Assembly: GCF_021129235.1 (NCBI RefSeq)
Contig: NZ_JAJOMA010000011.1
Span: forward strand, 62,001-126,000
Length of the DNA stretch: 64,000 nt
Reading direction: 5' to 3'
From: Kineosporia mesophila
Lineage (GTDB): Bacteria > Actinomycetota > Actinomycetes > Actinomycetales > Kineosporiaceae
The notes under the pieces are model-generated. The model was not told the DNA's origin. It saw only the letters and a list, made by a program, of their open reading frames with translations, and did no database searches. Shown here piece after piece: positions 26,914 to 36,378 of this stretch (within the stretch, counting starts at the first letter, position 1; each line of letters starts with the position of its first letter). Made by a program: the position numbers and the translations under genes.

Positions 26914-28346
26914 CGGGGCTGCTCCGAGCGCAGCATCTCCACATCCATGCCCTCACGCCGCATCCGCAGGTCGAGGTAGAGCAGGGCGAGGGCACCGGCG
27001 GAGAACGGATAGACCACGGCGCCGGCCAGGATCGTGCCGACGTCGGTGAACGCCTGCTGCACGAACAGCGAGGTGCGCAGGTCGAAGTCGCCCGAGAGGG
27101 AGATCACGTTGCCGATGAGCTGGAACGGCACCCCGAAGATCTTGGTGATCACGGATGCGATCACCGTGGTCAGCAGGCTGATGCCGAAGACCCGCCAGAA
27201 CGAGCCGCGCACCAGCCGGGCCGAGCGGCGCAGTGCAGCGACGACACCGAGGTTCTCGAGCAGCAGGGCGGGTGCGGCCACCGACCAGAAGCCCAGGTAG
27301 AACACGCCGTAGGTGAGGGCGCCGGCGAGCCCACCGGCCAGCAGCGCGATGACGCCGGCGATCAGCAGGCCGTCGCTCTCGCCGGAGACGCCGGCCCAGG
27401 TCAGCAGGCCGCCCGGGATCAGGCAGAGGCCGATGAACAGCGGCGCGACGAGAACCATGAGCAGCGCCAGGCCGAGCACGGACCAGAGGCGGTGGCGGGC
27501 CCGCTGCCAGAGCTGCCCGGGGGAGAGCGTCTCGCCCCGCACGGCACCGCCGACGGCGACGATGAGCATGCCGGTGATGATCGTGGTGGAGAGCACCGAC
27601 TGGATTAGGGAGACGAGCAGCGTCACCCCGAGGACGCCGAACAGGTCGTAGAACGAGTCCCAGTCCATCGCGTCCAGCGTCTCGGCGTCGCTGGTGATCA
27701 GCGGGTTGGAGAAGAGGTCGTTGAGGGCCAGCAACTGCGGCACCGTGCCCAGCGCGATGATGATCGCCCCGATGATCGCGGAGAACCCGACCATGGTGCG
27801 CGGGTTGGCGCGGATCGCGCGGATCGCGCCGTCGTAGATCTCGCCGATGCTCAGCGGGCGCATCGGGATGATGCCCGCGCCCCGGCCCGCACCCCGCTGC
27901 CAGCCGGGCTGACCCGGGGAGGGGGAGTTCCAGCCGCCCTGCGGTGGGGGAGCACCCCAGCCGTTGTTCTGCGGGGGTGCCGCGTTCCAGCCGGAGGGCG
28001 GAGCACCCGGGCCCGGGTGCTGATCGTGGCCCGGAGGCGGCGCGTAGCCGGCCTGTCCCTGGCCCTGACCGCTCCACCCCGGCTGCGGAAGGTACGGGGA
28101 CTGCGGGGGATATCCGGGCTGCTGCTGGGGGTACTGCGGCTGCTGTGACTGCTGCGGATGAGGGGGCTCCTGGCTCCCGCCCCAGCCCCAGCCCGACGGG
28201 GGCGACCCGGGGGCGGAGCCCGTGGGCGTCCCCTGTTGTTGCTGTTGATCAGCCTGCTGACCTGCGGATCGATCGTCGGAGGACGAGCCCGGACGCTTCT
28301 CCGGTTCGCCACCGGGAACCGACCAGCCACCTGGTTGTTCGGACAC
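26910..28346 (-). CDS. Polytopic membrane protein with Pro/Gln-rich N-terminus (GPDPase membrane-domain family)
   Basis: 478 residues. The first ~165 are low-complexity, dominated by P, Q, G, S and W. The remainder holds about six to seven hydrophobic segments and matches the membrane domain named after glycerophosphoryl diester phosphodiesterase (MRPLSIGEIYDGAIRAIRANPR start; GETLSPGQLWQRARHRLWSVLG). No phosphodiesterase catalytic domain is attached. GTG at 28346 was chosen, giving MSEQPGGW at the N-terminus. It heads the minus-strand MoxR operon and is divergent from mtrA with a 122-bp shared promoter region. Function unknown. Confidence 0.8.
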   Translation of the reverse strand: MSEQPGGWSVPGGEPEKRPGSSSDDRSAGQQADQQQQQGTPTGSAPGSPPSGWGWGGSQEPPHPQQSQQPQYPQQQPGYPPQSPYLPQPGWSGQGQGQAGYAPPPGHDQHPGPGAPPSGWNAAPPQNNGWGAPPPQGGWNSPSPGQPGWQRGAGRGAGIIPMRPLSIGEIYDGAIRAIRANPRTMVGFSAIIGAIIIALGTVPQLLALNDLFSNPLITSDAETLDAMDWDSFYDLFGVLGVTLLVSLIQSVLSTTIITGMLIVAVGGAVRGETLSPGQLWQRARHRLWSVLGLALLMVLVAPLFIGLCLIPGGLLTWAGVSGESDGLLIAGVIALLAGGLAGALTYGVFYLGFWSVAAPALLLENLGVVAALRRSARLVRGSFWRVFGISLLTTVIASVITKIFGVPFQLIGNVISLSGDFDLRTSLFVQQAFTDVGTILAGAVVYPFSAGALALLYLDLRMRREGMDVEMLRSEQPR

Positions 28347-28468
28347 CCGGCAACCCCTCCTGCTCGCTCTTCCCCACCGCGTCGAACGGGGCTGATGACC
28401 ATCTTGCCCCGGAGGTTCATCCTGGCATGTCGGGCCCGTTTCGTTTTTTGTCCCCGGTCTTTGACACG

Positions 28469-29155
28469 ATGTCCCCCATGAGAGGCCGGGTTCTCGTCGT
28501 CGATGACGACAATGCACTGTCGGAGATGCTCGGGATCGTCCTGCGGGGCGAGGGGTTCGAGCCGGTTTTCTGCGCGGACGGCGCAGGGGCACTGGAGGCG
28601 TTCCGTGCCACCCGTCCTGATCTGGTGCTGCTCGACCTGATGCTGCCGGGCAAGGACGGCATCGAGGTCTGCCGCCTGATCCGTGCGGAGTCGGGCGTCC
28701 CGATCGTGATGCTGACGGCGAAGACCGACACGGTCGACGTCGTGCTGGGCCTGGAGTCGGGTGCCGACGACTACATGGTCAAGCCCTTCAAGCCGAAAGA
28801 GCTGGTCGCGCGCGTTCGGGCGCGGCTGCGGCGAACCGACGAGCCGGCCCCGGAGGCCCTGGAGATCGGTGAGGTCTCCATCGACGTCGCCGGTCACGTG
28901 GTCCGTCGCGCCGCTGAGGTGATCTCGCTGACCCCGCTGGAGTTCGACCTGCTGGTCGCGCTCGCCCGCAAGCCCTGGCAGGTGTTCACCCGTGAGGTGC
29001 TGCTGGAGCAGGTCTGGGGCTACCGGCACGCGGCCGACACCCGTCTGGTGAACGTCCACGTGCAGCGGTTGCGCTCGAAGATCGAGAAAGACCCCGAGCG
29101 GCCGGAGATCGTGGTCACCGTGCGCGGCGTCGGGTACAAGGCCGGGCCGGCCTAA
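28469..29155 (+). CDS. mtrA: Two-component response regulator MtrA
   Basis: OmpR/PhoB-type regulator of cell-wall metabolism, division and, in streptomycetes, development. The receiver domain begins RVLVVDDDNALSEML; the phosphoacceptor is Asp56 (VLLDLMLPG), with T and K at the usual positions (MLTAKTD; VKPFKPKE). The winged-helix output domain ends VNVHVQRLRSKIEKDPE and VRGVGYKAGPA. The length of 228 residues and the sequence are close to M. tuberculosis MtrA. ATG at 28469 was preferred over 28478. mtrB follows after 3 nt. Confidence 0.97.
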   Translation: MSPMRGRVLVVDDDNALSEMLGIVLRGEGFEPVFCADGAGALEAFRATRPDLVLLDLMLPGKDGIEVCRLIRAESGVPIVMLTAKTDTVDVVLGLESGADDYMVKPFKPKELVARVRARLRRTDEPAPEALEIGEVSIDVAGHVVRRAAEVISLTPLEFDLLVALARKPWQVFTREVLLEQVWGYRHAADTRLVNVHVQRLRSKIEKDPERPEIVVTVRGVGYKAGPA

Positions 29156-29158
29156 CCG

Positions 29159-31027
29159 GTGGCGGGGGGGTCACCGAAGTCCGGCGCGGCCGGGCCCACC
29201 GGGGCGCGGTCCAGCGGTCCGGCCCCGAAGCCGGCGGCTGTGGGCAAGAAGCCGGCGGGTCCGGCCAGGGCTGTCCGCCGGCCCGCGGCCAAGCCGCCCG
29301 TTCCCGTACGGCCGGCTCCCCGCGGGCCGGTCGGCCGGGCCCGGCGGTTCTTCGGGCGTGTGCGGCACGGGGTGATGTGGCGTGCCAAGAAGCTGCTCAA
29401 GAAGATCCGGCGGCGGTGGAGCCGGTCGATGCGGTTGCGCGTGGTCGCCACCACCATGCTGCTCGGCCTGGGCGTGGTGCTGGTGGTCGGCAACTTCCTG
29501 CTGATGCGGATCCGGGACGGTCTGATCGACTCCCGCACCGAGACGGCCACGGCCGAGGCGGCGAGCCTGACCGAGGAGGCCAACACCGTCCTGGCGGCCA
29601 CCGACTACCCGGACAGCACGCGCCAGGAGAGCGACATCAACGACCTCCTGGCCCAGTTGCAGGGGCCGGAGGGCACGGACAGCCGCGAGGTGATCCTGCG
29701 CCGGGCGCAGCGGTCCACGCAGCCGACCGAACTGAAAGACCGGGCCACCCCCGGCGTCCCGCTGAACGTGATCCCGCAGACGCTGCGCGACGCGGTGAAC
29801 TCCCGCGGCCGCCAGCAGTCGCAGATCACCACCATGCCGCTGAACGGCGAGGAGGTGCCGGCCCTGGCCGTCGGCACCATCATCGACGTGCCGCTGTCCG
29901 GCGACTACGAGCTCTACTTCGTCTTCCCGCTGGAGCGCGAGACGCAGATCCTCGACCTGGTGAGGCGCACGCTGCTGCCCTCCGGGCTGGGTCTGGTGCT
30001 GCTGGTCGGCGGTGTGGCCTACGTGATCACCCGGCAGGTGGTGACGCCCATCCGGCAGGCCGCGAAGACCGCCGAGCAGCTGGCGTCCGGCCGCCTGGAC
30101 ATGCGCATGAAGGTCCGGGGTCAGGACGACATCGCCCGTCTGGGGCGGGCGTTCAACGGTATGGCGGCCGGCCTGGAACGGCAGATCCACCAGCTCGAAG
30201 AGCTCTCCCGGGTGCAGCGGCGTTTCGTCTCCGACGTCTCGCACGAGCTGCGCACCCCGCTCACCACCATCCGGATGGCCAGCGAGGTCATCCACGAGAG
30301 CCGGGACGAGCTCGGCGACCCGGTGCTGCGGCGCAGTGCCGAACTGCTGCAGACCCAGCTCGACCGGTTCGAGTCCCTGCTCGGTGACCTGCTGGAGATC
30401 AGCCGGTTCGACGCCGGGGCCGCGGTGCTGGACGTCGAGTCGGTGGACGTGCGCGAGCTGGCCGAGCGGGTCGTCGACAACCTGGTGCCGCTCGCCGAGC
30501 GCAAGGGCAGCACGATCGTGCTCCAGCTCTCCCTGCAGCCCTGCCTGGCCCAGGTGGACTCCCGCCGGGTCGAGCGGGTGGTGCGCAACCTGGTCGGCAA
30601 CGCGATCGAGCACGGTGAGGGCCGGCCGATCGAGGTGCAGGTGGCCGAGTCCACCGATGCGGTGGCCATCGCCGTGCGCGACCACGGGGTGGGCCTCAGC
30701 TCGGAAGAGCTGAGCATGGTGTTCAACCGGTTCTGGCGCGCCGACCCGGCGCGTGCGCGCACCACCGGGGGCACCGGTCTGGGACTGTCGATCTCGCAGG
30801 AAGACGCCCACCTGCACGGGGGCTGGCTCCAGGTCTGGGGTGAGCCGGGGGTCGGGGCGGTGTTCCGTCTGACCCTGCCCAAGCAGGTCGGGGCGCTGCT
30901 GGTCGGGTCCCCGCTGCCGCTGGTCCCGCATCTGGGCACGGACACCGGTTCGCTGCCGATGCTCTCCCCGGGGCCCGAGATGGAGGGGCAGCTCGAGGAG
31001 CCGGGATTGGAGTCGGGTCAACTGTGA
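29159..31027 (+). CDS. mtrB: Sensor histidine kinase MtrB
   Basis: 622 residues, partner of MtrA. The N-terminal ~80 residues are basic, Pro/Ala-rich and disordered. TM1 lies near 95-115 and TM2 near 275-295, enclosing an extracytoplasmic sensor. A HAMP domain follows (PIRQAAKTAEQLASGRLDMRM), then the dimerisation helix with FVSDVSHELRTPLTTI (phosphoacceptor His about residue 362), and HATPase N, G1 and G2 boxes (NLVGNAIEHGEG; AVRDHGVGLS; GGTGLGLS). GTG start; the stop overlaps lpqB (GTGA). Confidence 0.95.
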   Translation: MAGGSPKSGAAGPTGARSSGPAPKPAAVGKKPAGPARAVRRPAAKPPVPVRPAPRGPVGRARRFFGRVRHGVMWRAKKLLKKIRRRWSRSMRLRVVATTMLLGLGVVLVVGNFLLMRIRDGLIDSRTETATAEAASLTEEANTVLAATDYPDSTRQESDINDLLAQLQGPEGTDSREVILRRAQRSTQPTELKDRATPGVPLNVIPQTLRDAVNSRGRQQSQITTMPLNGEEVPALAVGTIIDVPLSGDYELYFVFPLERETQILDLVRRTLLPSGLGLVLLVGGVAYVITRQVVTPIRQAAKTAEQLASGRLDMRMKVRGQDDIARLGRAFNGMAAGLERQIHQLEELSRVQRRFVSDVSHELRTPLTTIRMASEVIHESRDELGDPVLRRSAELLQTQLDRFESLLGDLLEISRFDAGAAVLDVESVDVRELAERVVDNLVPLAERKGSTIVLQLSLQPCLAQVDSRRVERVVRNLVGNAIEHGEGRPIEVQVAESTDAVAIAVRDHGVGLSSEELSMVFNRFWRADPARARTTGGTGLGLSISQEDAHLHGGWLQVWGEPGVGAVFRLTLPKQVGALLVGSPLPLVPHLGTDTGSLPMLSPGPEMEGQLEEPGLESGQL

Positions 31028-32883
31028 GCCGTGCCTGGGGACGAGTCCCCGCCCTGGTTCTCGCCATGGTCGCCGTGGTCGGGTTGCCGGGTTGCGCGAC
31101 CATTCCCCGCACCGGCCCGGTGATCAGCGGCGACGTCATCAACGACGACCCGCTCGAGGGCGTCTTCCAGCTGGCGCCCGAGGGCCCGAAGACGGGTCAG
31201 AGCCCGGTCGAGGTGGTGCGCGGGTTCCTGGCCGCCAGCGCCGGTTACAGCGACGACCACGCCGTCGCCCGCAGCTTCCTGAGCCCGGCGCGCCGCCTGG
31301 CCTGGCGCCCCGACACCTCGGTGACCGTGTTCCGCTCGCTGGACACCCTGAGCACACGTCAGCTCCCCGAGGGCGACGATTCGAAGGCCACCCCCTCGGC
31401 CGCGCCCTCGGCGACGGCGGGCGCCGACGCCGGGGCCGCCGGTGCGGCGGGGGCCGCCCCGGGCCGTGAGGTCGCCGAGGTGGTCGTCCGGGCTCCCTCG
31501 ATCGCCCATATCGACAGTAGCGGCCGGTACCAGGTGATCCCGCCCGGCTCGAAGACCGAGCCCCGCTACTTCGGGCTGGTGAAGAGCGGCGGCCAGTGGC
31601 GCATCAACACGCTGGACGACGGAATCCTCATCACCCGTAACGACTTCAACGTGACGTTCAAACCGTACTGGGTGTACTTCCCCGACGCCGGCGGCGACTA
31701 CCTGGTGCCGGACACCCACTGGTTCGCCAGCGCCCCGGGCTCGCCGGAGCTGCCCACCGCCCTGGTGCGCGCGCTGCTGGAGGGACCGCCGGACTGGCTG
31801 GCCGACGCGGTGGCGACGAGCGTGCCGCCGGGCACCGAGATGGCCGTGTCGGCGGTGGTGGTCTCGAACGGCATCGCGACCGTCGATCTGACCCGTAACG
31901 CCCGGCTCGCCGACGACCGCCAGCGGCAGTTGATGCTGGCCCAGCTACAGACCACTCTGGGTCAGCTGCGCACCATCTCGTCGGTGCGGATCACGGTCGA
32001 GCGGGTGTCGTACAACATCCCCTCGGAGTCCGGCCCGCGCCCGGTGGTGGACCCGGCGGTCGGTGGCGCCGCCGTCGGCATCGACGCCAAGGGCCGCGTG
32101 GTGCGGATCGGCGTCGAGGGCAACGAGGTGGTCAAGGGTCTGGAAGACCTCGACTCCCTGAACGCGGTCTACGGGCTGACGTTCCCGGGGGTCTCCTACG
32201 ACGGGGGCTGGTTCGCCGCGCTCTCCGCCGACCGGTCGCGGCTGCTCTTCTCCGAGGCCGACTCCGGCAAGACCACGCAGTTACCCGGTTCCGGTTTCAC
32301 CGCACCCTCGTTCGACACTCGCGGCTGGCTGTGGACGGCGGACGCGTCGGGTGTCCGGGCGGTGGACGTCGCCCAGGCGGCCTCGGACGACGGGCGGGTG
32401 CTCGTGGAGGCCGACTGGCTGAAGGACTACCAGGTCAAGGCGCTACGCGTCTCCCGGGACGGCACCCGGGCAGCACTGGCCATCACGGACCGCGGAGAGC
32501 CGCACGTCTTCCTCACGGGCATCGTGCGGGACGAGAGCGGCCGGCCGGTGCGCCTGACGCAGCCCGAGGGCATCGTGCCCGACCTGGTCTCGGTGCGTGA
32601 CGTGGCCTGGGTGGACGAGAAGCACCTCGCGGTGCTCGGCCGCCGGCTCCCGTCGGCGGCGAACGCCAATGACGAGACGGTCTCCGCGGGTGTCGACCGG
32701 CCGTGGATCGTGGAGATCGGCGGCACGATCCAGCCGATCGAGGTGGTCGCCGGGGCCGAGACCATCACGGTGGGTGATGGCGCCTCCACCTTGATCGTGG
32801 GCACCGAGAAGGGCACGCAAGGACGCTCCCGGCCGTCCTGGGCGAAGATCTCCAGCGCGCGGTGGCCCTCCTTCCCGGGCTGA
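31024..32883 (+). CDS. lpqB: Lipoprotein LpqB, MtrAB accessory protein
   Basis: 619 residues. The signal peptide ends in the lipobox L-P-G-C with Cys24 as the lipidation site. A GerMN domain lies at about residues 190-340 (TALVRALLEGPPDWLADAV; GIATVDLTRNA), followed by a C-terminal beta-propeller-like domain. LpqB binds the MtrB sensor domain and tunes MtrA phosphorylation in mycobacteria. A low-complexity Ala/Thr/Gly insert at ~120-145 is not general. The GTG start overlaps mtrB. Confidence 0.92.
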   Translation: MSRAWGRVPALVLAMVAVVGLPGCATIPRTGPVISGDVINDDPLEGVFQLAPEGPKTGQSPVEVVRGFLAASAGYSDDHAVARSFLSPARRLAWRPDTSVTVFRSLDTLSTRQLPEGDDSKATPSAAPSATAGADAGAAGAAGAAPGREVAEVVVRAPSIAHIDSSGRYQVIPPGSKTEPRYFGLVKSGGQWRINTLDDGILITRNDFNVTFKPYWVYFPDAGGDYLVPDTHWFASAPGSPELPTALVRALLEGPPDWLADAVATSVPPGTEMAVSAVVVSNGIATVDLTRNARLADDRQRQLMLAQLQTTLGQLRTISSVRITVERVSYNIPSESGPRPVVDPAVGGAAVGIDAKGRVVRIGVEGNEVVKGLEDLDSLNAVYGLTFPGVSYDGGWFAALSADRSRLLFSEADSGKTTQLPGSGFTAPSFDTRGWLWTADASGVRAVDVAQAASDDGRVLVEADWLKDYQVKALRVSRDGTRAALAITDRGEPHVFLTGIVRDESGRPVRLTQPEGIVPDLVSVRDVAWVDEKHLAVLGRRLPSAANANDETVSAGVDRPWIVEIGGTIQPIEVVAGAETITVGDGASTLIVGTEKGTQGRSRPSWAKISSARWPSFPG

Positions 32884-33283
32884 CCCTCGGCGATCCGGCG
32901 GCCGTTCCCGGTATTGCGGTCCGGCCCGCCTCGTTCGTCACCCGGTAACCTGTCGTGATCTTCCCGTGATAGGTGCAGGCGAACCGATCGTGCTGCTCTT
33001 GCGAACCGTCCGTGATGTGTTCGTGATGGGCCGTGATGAACACCTGCTCATTGCTCGCTCAAGCATTTCCGGGAAGTTCCCTTTCGGAGGGTGCTCCGAT
33101 TTATTGCGCCATTCGGGTGACGGGTTCTTCCGCCCGGGCCGCAAGGCCGGTGTGTTGCGGACGTAGGGCCCGGGAACATCACCGTCCGGCGTCGTACATT
33201 CACAGGTAGGCACAACGAAGTCCTTATCCACAGTTCGGCTGCCGGAGATGGTCGGCCGATACCGGACGGGCCAGGGTGGAATC
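32884..33283. other. 400-bp gene-free region between lpqB and comF
   Basis: I see no convincing coding sequence: a short open frame at 32966-33166 lacks the third-position GC bias of real genes here. The DNA is less GC-rich than its neighbours and contains an exact DnaA-box sequence at 33224-33232. It most likely holds the comF promoter. Confidence 0.55.
33224..33232 (+). promoter_or_regulatory. DnaA-box-like 9-mer
   Basis: TTATCCACA, an exact match to the classical DnaA box, 52 nt upstream of the chosen comF start. Single boxes outside oriC can titrate DnaA or let it act as a transcription factor. Confidence 0.45.
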
Positions 33284-34135
33284 ATGCTTTTCACAGCGAA
33301 AGCAAAGAATTCTGCCGGCGTGTACTGGCGACTGGGCTGGGGGCTGGTCTGGCCCGCGGAGTGTGCCGGGTGCGGTGCTCCGGACGTGCCGTTGTGCTCC
33401 GCCTGCGGCCGCCTGCTCGGCGCTCCGGCGTTCTTCCGGCCAATGGTGGGCTGGCCGCCCGGCTGGGGTGTCTGGGGCGCCACGACGTACGGCGGCGCCG
33501 CGGCCCGGCTGGTGGTGGCCTGGAAGGAACGCGGGCGCCACGATCTCACCGAACCGTTCGGCGCAGCCCTGGCCAGGGCCCTCCTGGCCTGCCGGGCAGC
33601 CTCTCCCGGACCCGGCGGCCGCTGGCTGGTGGTGCCGGTCCCCTCGTCCAGGGAGGCCCGTCGCCGGCGGGGTGGCGACCTGGTCGCCGATCTGGCCCGC
33701 CGGGCCGTCCGGCAGGCCGGCCCGGCCTGGTCGGCGGCCGGTTTCGGCCCGCCGCCGCAGGTCGCCCCGGTGCTCAGGCACCGCCGCGACGTCCGCGATC
33801 AGGGTGAACTGTCCGCGCGGGCCCGGCGCGGCAATCTGGCAGGTGCACTTGCCGTCCGGGAGGGCCTGCGCCTCGCTCTCCCGCACCGCGGATGCGTCAT
33901 CGTCGATGACGTTGTCACGACCGGCGCGACCGCGGCAGAGGCGGCTCGCGCGCTGACCTCCCAGGGGGCCCACGTGGTCGGTGTCAGCGGTTTGTCGGTG
34001 ACATTACGTCGGACAGGGGGTATCCACATCGGAACGCCTGCTCTAATCTCGACGCACGGCGGCCGTCGGGCCGCCACTTCCGCCCTCCACGCTGATTTCG
34101 GCGCGGAAAGCAGGAAGGAGGATGTCAAGAAGTAG
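33284..34135 (+). CDS. ComF family phosphoribosyltransferase-like protein
   Basis: 283 residues. Four cysteines in ECAGCGAPDVPLCSACGR form a probable zinc finger at the N-terminus; the C-terminal half is a PRTase fold with the PRPP loop VIVDDVVTTGAT (about residues 205-216). ComF proteins assist DNA uptake in competent bacteria, but in actinobacteria this gene is simply conserved before hpf and secA (Rv3242c in M. tuberculosis). ATG 33284 has AGGGTGGA just upstream; ATG 33248 is an alternative. The C-terminal ~50 residues extend beyond the usual family end. Confidence 0.85.
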   Translation: MLFTAKAKNSAGVYWRLGWGLVWPAECAGCGAPDVPLCSACGRLLGAPAFFRPMVGWPPGWGVWGATTYGGAAARLVVAWKERGRHDLTEPFGAALARALLACRAASPGPGGRWLVVPVPSSREARRRRGGDLVADLARRAVRQAGPAWSAAGFGPPPQVAPVLRHRRDVRDQGELSARARRGNLAGALAVREGLRLALPHRGCVIVDDVVTTGATAAEAARALTSQGAHVVGVSGLSVTLRRTGGIHIGTPALISTHGGRRAATSALHADFGAESRKEDVKK

Positions 34136-34282
34136 CTGGCTTCAACGCCCAGCGATTTCCCCGTCATTGCACTGGCGCCCGTGCCATTTCCGGGCCGATT
34201 CCGGTTCGATTCGGAACCTTCCGAGATCGCGGTCCGTTCGGTCTGGCACATGAGGCGTAGCAACGCTACAGGAGGATTCTTC

Positions 34283-35047
34283 GTGGACATCGTGATTACT
34301 GGTCGGCACGTTGAGGTTACGGACCGGTTTCGGCGGATCGCCGAGGAGAAGCTGGAGAAGGTGTCCCAGCTCAGCCCGACGGCCTTCCGCATCGACGTCG
34401 AGCTGTCCCACGAGCGGAATCCGCGGCAAAGCAGCAACTGCGAGCGGATCGAGATAACCGTGCGCGACCGGGGCCCGGTGATCCGCGCCGAGGCCTGCGG
34501 CCAGGACGAACTGTCCGCGCTGGACATCGCCTTCGGCAAGCTGCTCGAGCGGCTCCGGCGCATGGCCGACCGCAAGAAGGTCCACCACGGCCGGCACGCC
34601 CCCGCCACGGTGCGCGGCCTCGGGGCCTCGGGTGAAGGTGGCCGGGCCGGCGCCGCGGTGGCCCCGGCCGGTATCGCGCTGGCCGAGCGCCCGGGCGAGA
34701 GCGCCGCCGGCACCCCGAGCGGTGTTGCCCCGAAGACCCGCGACCCTCTCGAAGACGCTGCGGACGAGATCGACGGCTTCGCCGAGAGCATGGACTGGGC
34801 CAACCTGCCGGAGGGCGCCGAGGCGCTCGCGGACAGCCCGGTGGTGATCCGCACGAAAGACCACGAGGCCCGGCCGATGACCATCGACCAGGCGCTCTAC
34901 GAGATGGAACTCGTCGGTCACGACTTCTTCCTCTTCGTCGACGCCGCGTGCAACCGGCCCTCCGTGGTCTATCGTCGGCGCGGGTGGAACTACGGAGTGA
35001 TCCGACTGGCAGTCGACGCGGAGGCAACGGCCGGCGCGCCGGCCTGA
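34283..35047 (+). CDS. hpf: Ribosome hibernation promoting factor, long form
   Basis: 254 residues. The N-terminal domain ([27 protein letters not shown]) binds the 30S decoding site; the C-terminal dimerisation domain ([22 protein letters not shown] ... [15 protein letters not shown]) drives 100S ribosome dimers. The linker of about 75 residues is Ala/Gly-rich. GTG at 34283 is fixed by AGGAGGA six nt upstream. The gene lies between comF and secA as in other actinobacteria, but here a YcaQ-like gene and GNAT genes intervene before secA. Confidence 0.94.
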   Translation: MDIVITGRHVEVTDRFRRIAEEKLEKVSQLSPTAFRIDVELSHERNPRQSSNCERIEITVRDRGPVIRAEACGQDELSALDIAFGKLLERLRRMADRKKVHHGRHAPATVRGLGASGEGGRAGAAVAPAGIALAERPGESAAGTPSGVAPKTRDPLEDAADEIDGFAESMDWANLPEGAEALADSPVVIRTKDHEARPMTIDQALYEMELVGHDFFLFVDAACNRPSVVYRRRGWNYGVIRLAVDAEATAGAPA

Positions 35048-36336
35048 GAGCACCTGCCCCTGAGACCCCTGTACCGAACCCGGCCGTTCCCGGGAGAAGA
35101 ACCTCCCGGGAACGGCTGAGTCTGCCCCAGGCTCGCCGTATTGCCCTGGCGGCACAGGGTTTCGGGGTGGAGCGACCTAGCGGGCCGATCAGCGCGCGGC
35201 ACGTCCAGAAGGTGATCGACACCGTCGGCGTGCTGCAGATCGACTCGGTGAACGTGCTGTCCCGCAGCCACTACCTGCCCGTCTTCAGCCGCCTCGGCGA
35301 TTACCCGCGCCCGCTGCTGGAGAAGGCCGCGAACACCGCGCCGCGGCGGATGGTGGAGTACTGGGCTCACGAGGCCTCGTTCATCGCGCCGGAGACCCAC
35401 CGGCTACTGCGCTGGCGCATGGACCGTGCCGCGCACGAGGCCTGGGGCGGTATGCAGCGCATCGCCCGCGACCGCGCCGAGCTGCTGGACCAGGTGCTCG
35501 AGGTGATCGACCGGCACGGGCCGCTGACCGCGGCCGCCGCCGAGAAGATCGTGGGCGACGGCACGCCGCGCGAACGTACCGGCGAATGGGGATGGAACTG
35601 GAGCGACGTCAAACGCGCCATCGAGTTCCAGTTCTGGGCCGGGCGGATCACCTCCGCCGGTCGCACCCAGCAGTTCGAGCGCCGCTACGCCCTGCCCGGC
35701 CGGGTGCTGCCGCAAGCCGTTACCGCGGCTGCCGACCCGGACCCCGAAGACGCCCGGCGGGAGCTGGTACGGATCGCTTCCCGGGCTATGGGGGTCGCGA
35801 CCGAACGCTGCCTGCGCGACTACTTCCGGCTGAAGCCGGCGCAGTCCCAGGCCGCCGTCCGTGACCTGGTCGAGGCCGGTGAGCTGCTGCCGGTGACCGT
35901 CGACGGCTGGGGGCGCCAGGCCTACCTGCACCCGGGGGCCCGGGTACCGCGCCGGATCACCGCCCGGGCCCTGCTGAGCCCGTTCGACTCCCTGGTCTGG
36001 GAACGTCCGCGCACGGAGGTGCTCTGGGACTTCCGCCTGCGGCTGGAGATCTACACCCCGGCCGCCAAGCGCGAGTTCGGCTACTACGTGCTGCCTTTCC
36101 TGCTCGGTGAGCAGCTGGTGGGCCGGGTCGACCTGAAGGCCGACCGGGCGCCCGGCGGGGGAGGGCGGCTGCTGGTGAAGGCGGCCTACTCCGAGCCGGG
36201 TGTGCCGGCGCCGGCCGTGCTCGGGGAACTGACCGACGAGCTGCGGCTGATGGCCCGGTGGCTGGAGCTGGACGACGTGGTCGCCGAGCCGAAGGGTGAT
36301 CTCGGCCCGGCGCTGGCCCAGGTGTTCCGGCGGTGA
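34984..36336 (+). CDS. Winged-helix DNA-binding / YcaQ-like crosslink glycosylase family protein
   Basis: About 400-450 residues. The family N-terminus ([16 protein letters not shown], from nt 35116) and the segments [21 protein letters not shown] and [10 protein letters not shown] identify the HTH_42/YcaQ family; YcaQ unhooks DNA interstrand crosslinks, and its QxD catalytic motif corresponds to QID here. The start is unclear: homology begins at 35116, yet no ATG, GTG or TTG lies between 34984 and there. GTG 34984 would overlap hpf by 64 nt; a CTG at 35044 overlaps the hpf stop as CTGA. I give the nearest standard start. Confidence 0.82.
   Translation: MELRSDPTGSRRGGNGRRAGLRAPAPETPVPNPAVPGRRTSRERLSLPQARRIALAAQGFGVERPSGPISARHVQKVIDTVGVLQIDSVNVLSRSHYLPVFSRLGDYPRPLLEKAANTAPRRMVEYWAHEASFIAPETHRLLRWRMDRAAHEAWGGMQRIARDRAELLDQVLEVIDRHGPLTAAAAEKIVGDGTPRERTGEWGWNWSDVKRAIEFQFWAGRITSAGRTQQFERRYALPGRVLPQAVTAAADPDPEDARRELVRIASRAMGVATERCLRDYFRLKPAQSQAAVRDLVEAGELLPVTVDGWGRQAYLHPGARVPRRITARALLSPFDSLVWERPRTEVLWDFRLRLEIYTPAAKREFGYYVLPFLLGEQLVGRVDLKADRAPGGGGRLLVKAAYSEPGVPAPAVLGELTDELRLMARWLELDDVVAEPKGDLGPALAQVFRR
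35084..35115. repeat. Perfect 13-bp inverted repeat after hpf
   Basis: Arms 35084-35096 and 35103-35115 are exact reverse complements with a 6-nt loop; no T-run follows. It lies 37 nt after the hpf stop and just before the conserved start of the YcaQ-like protein, so it may attenuate read-through or control translation of that gene. Confidence 0.6.
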
Positions 36337-36378
36337 GGACCCGTCGGTGACGGCCCCCTCAGGTGAGGTGCCTCGTCC

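Noticed and set aside
32966-33166. 66-codon open frame between lpqB and comF
   Set aside because: No ribosome site, no third-position GC bias and no family resemblance.
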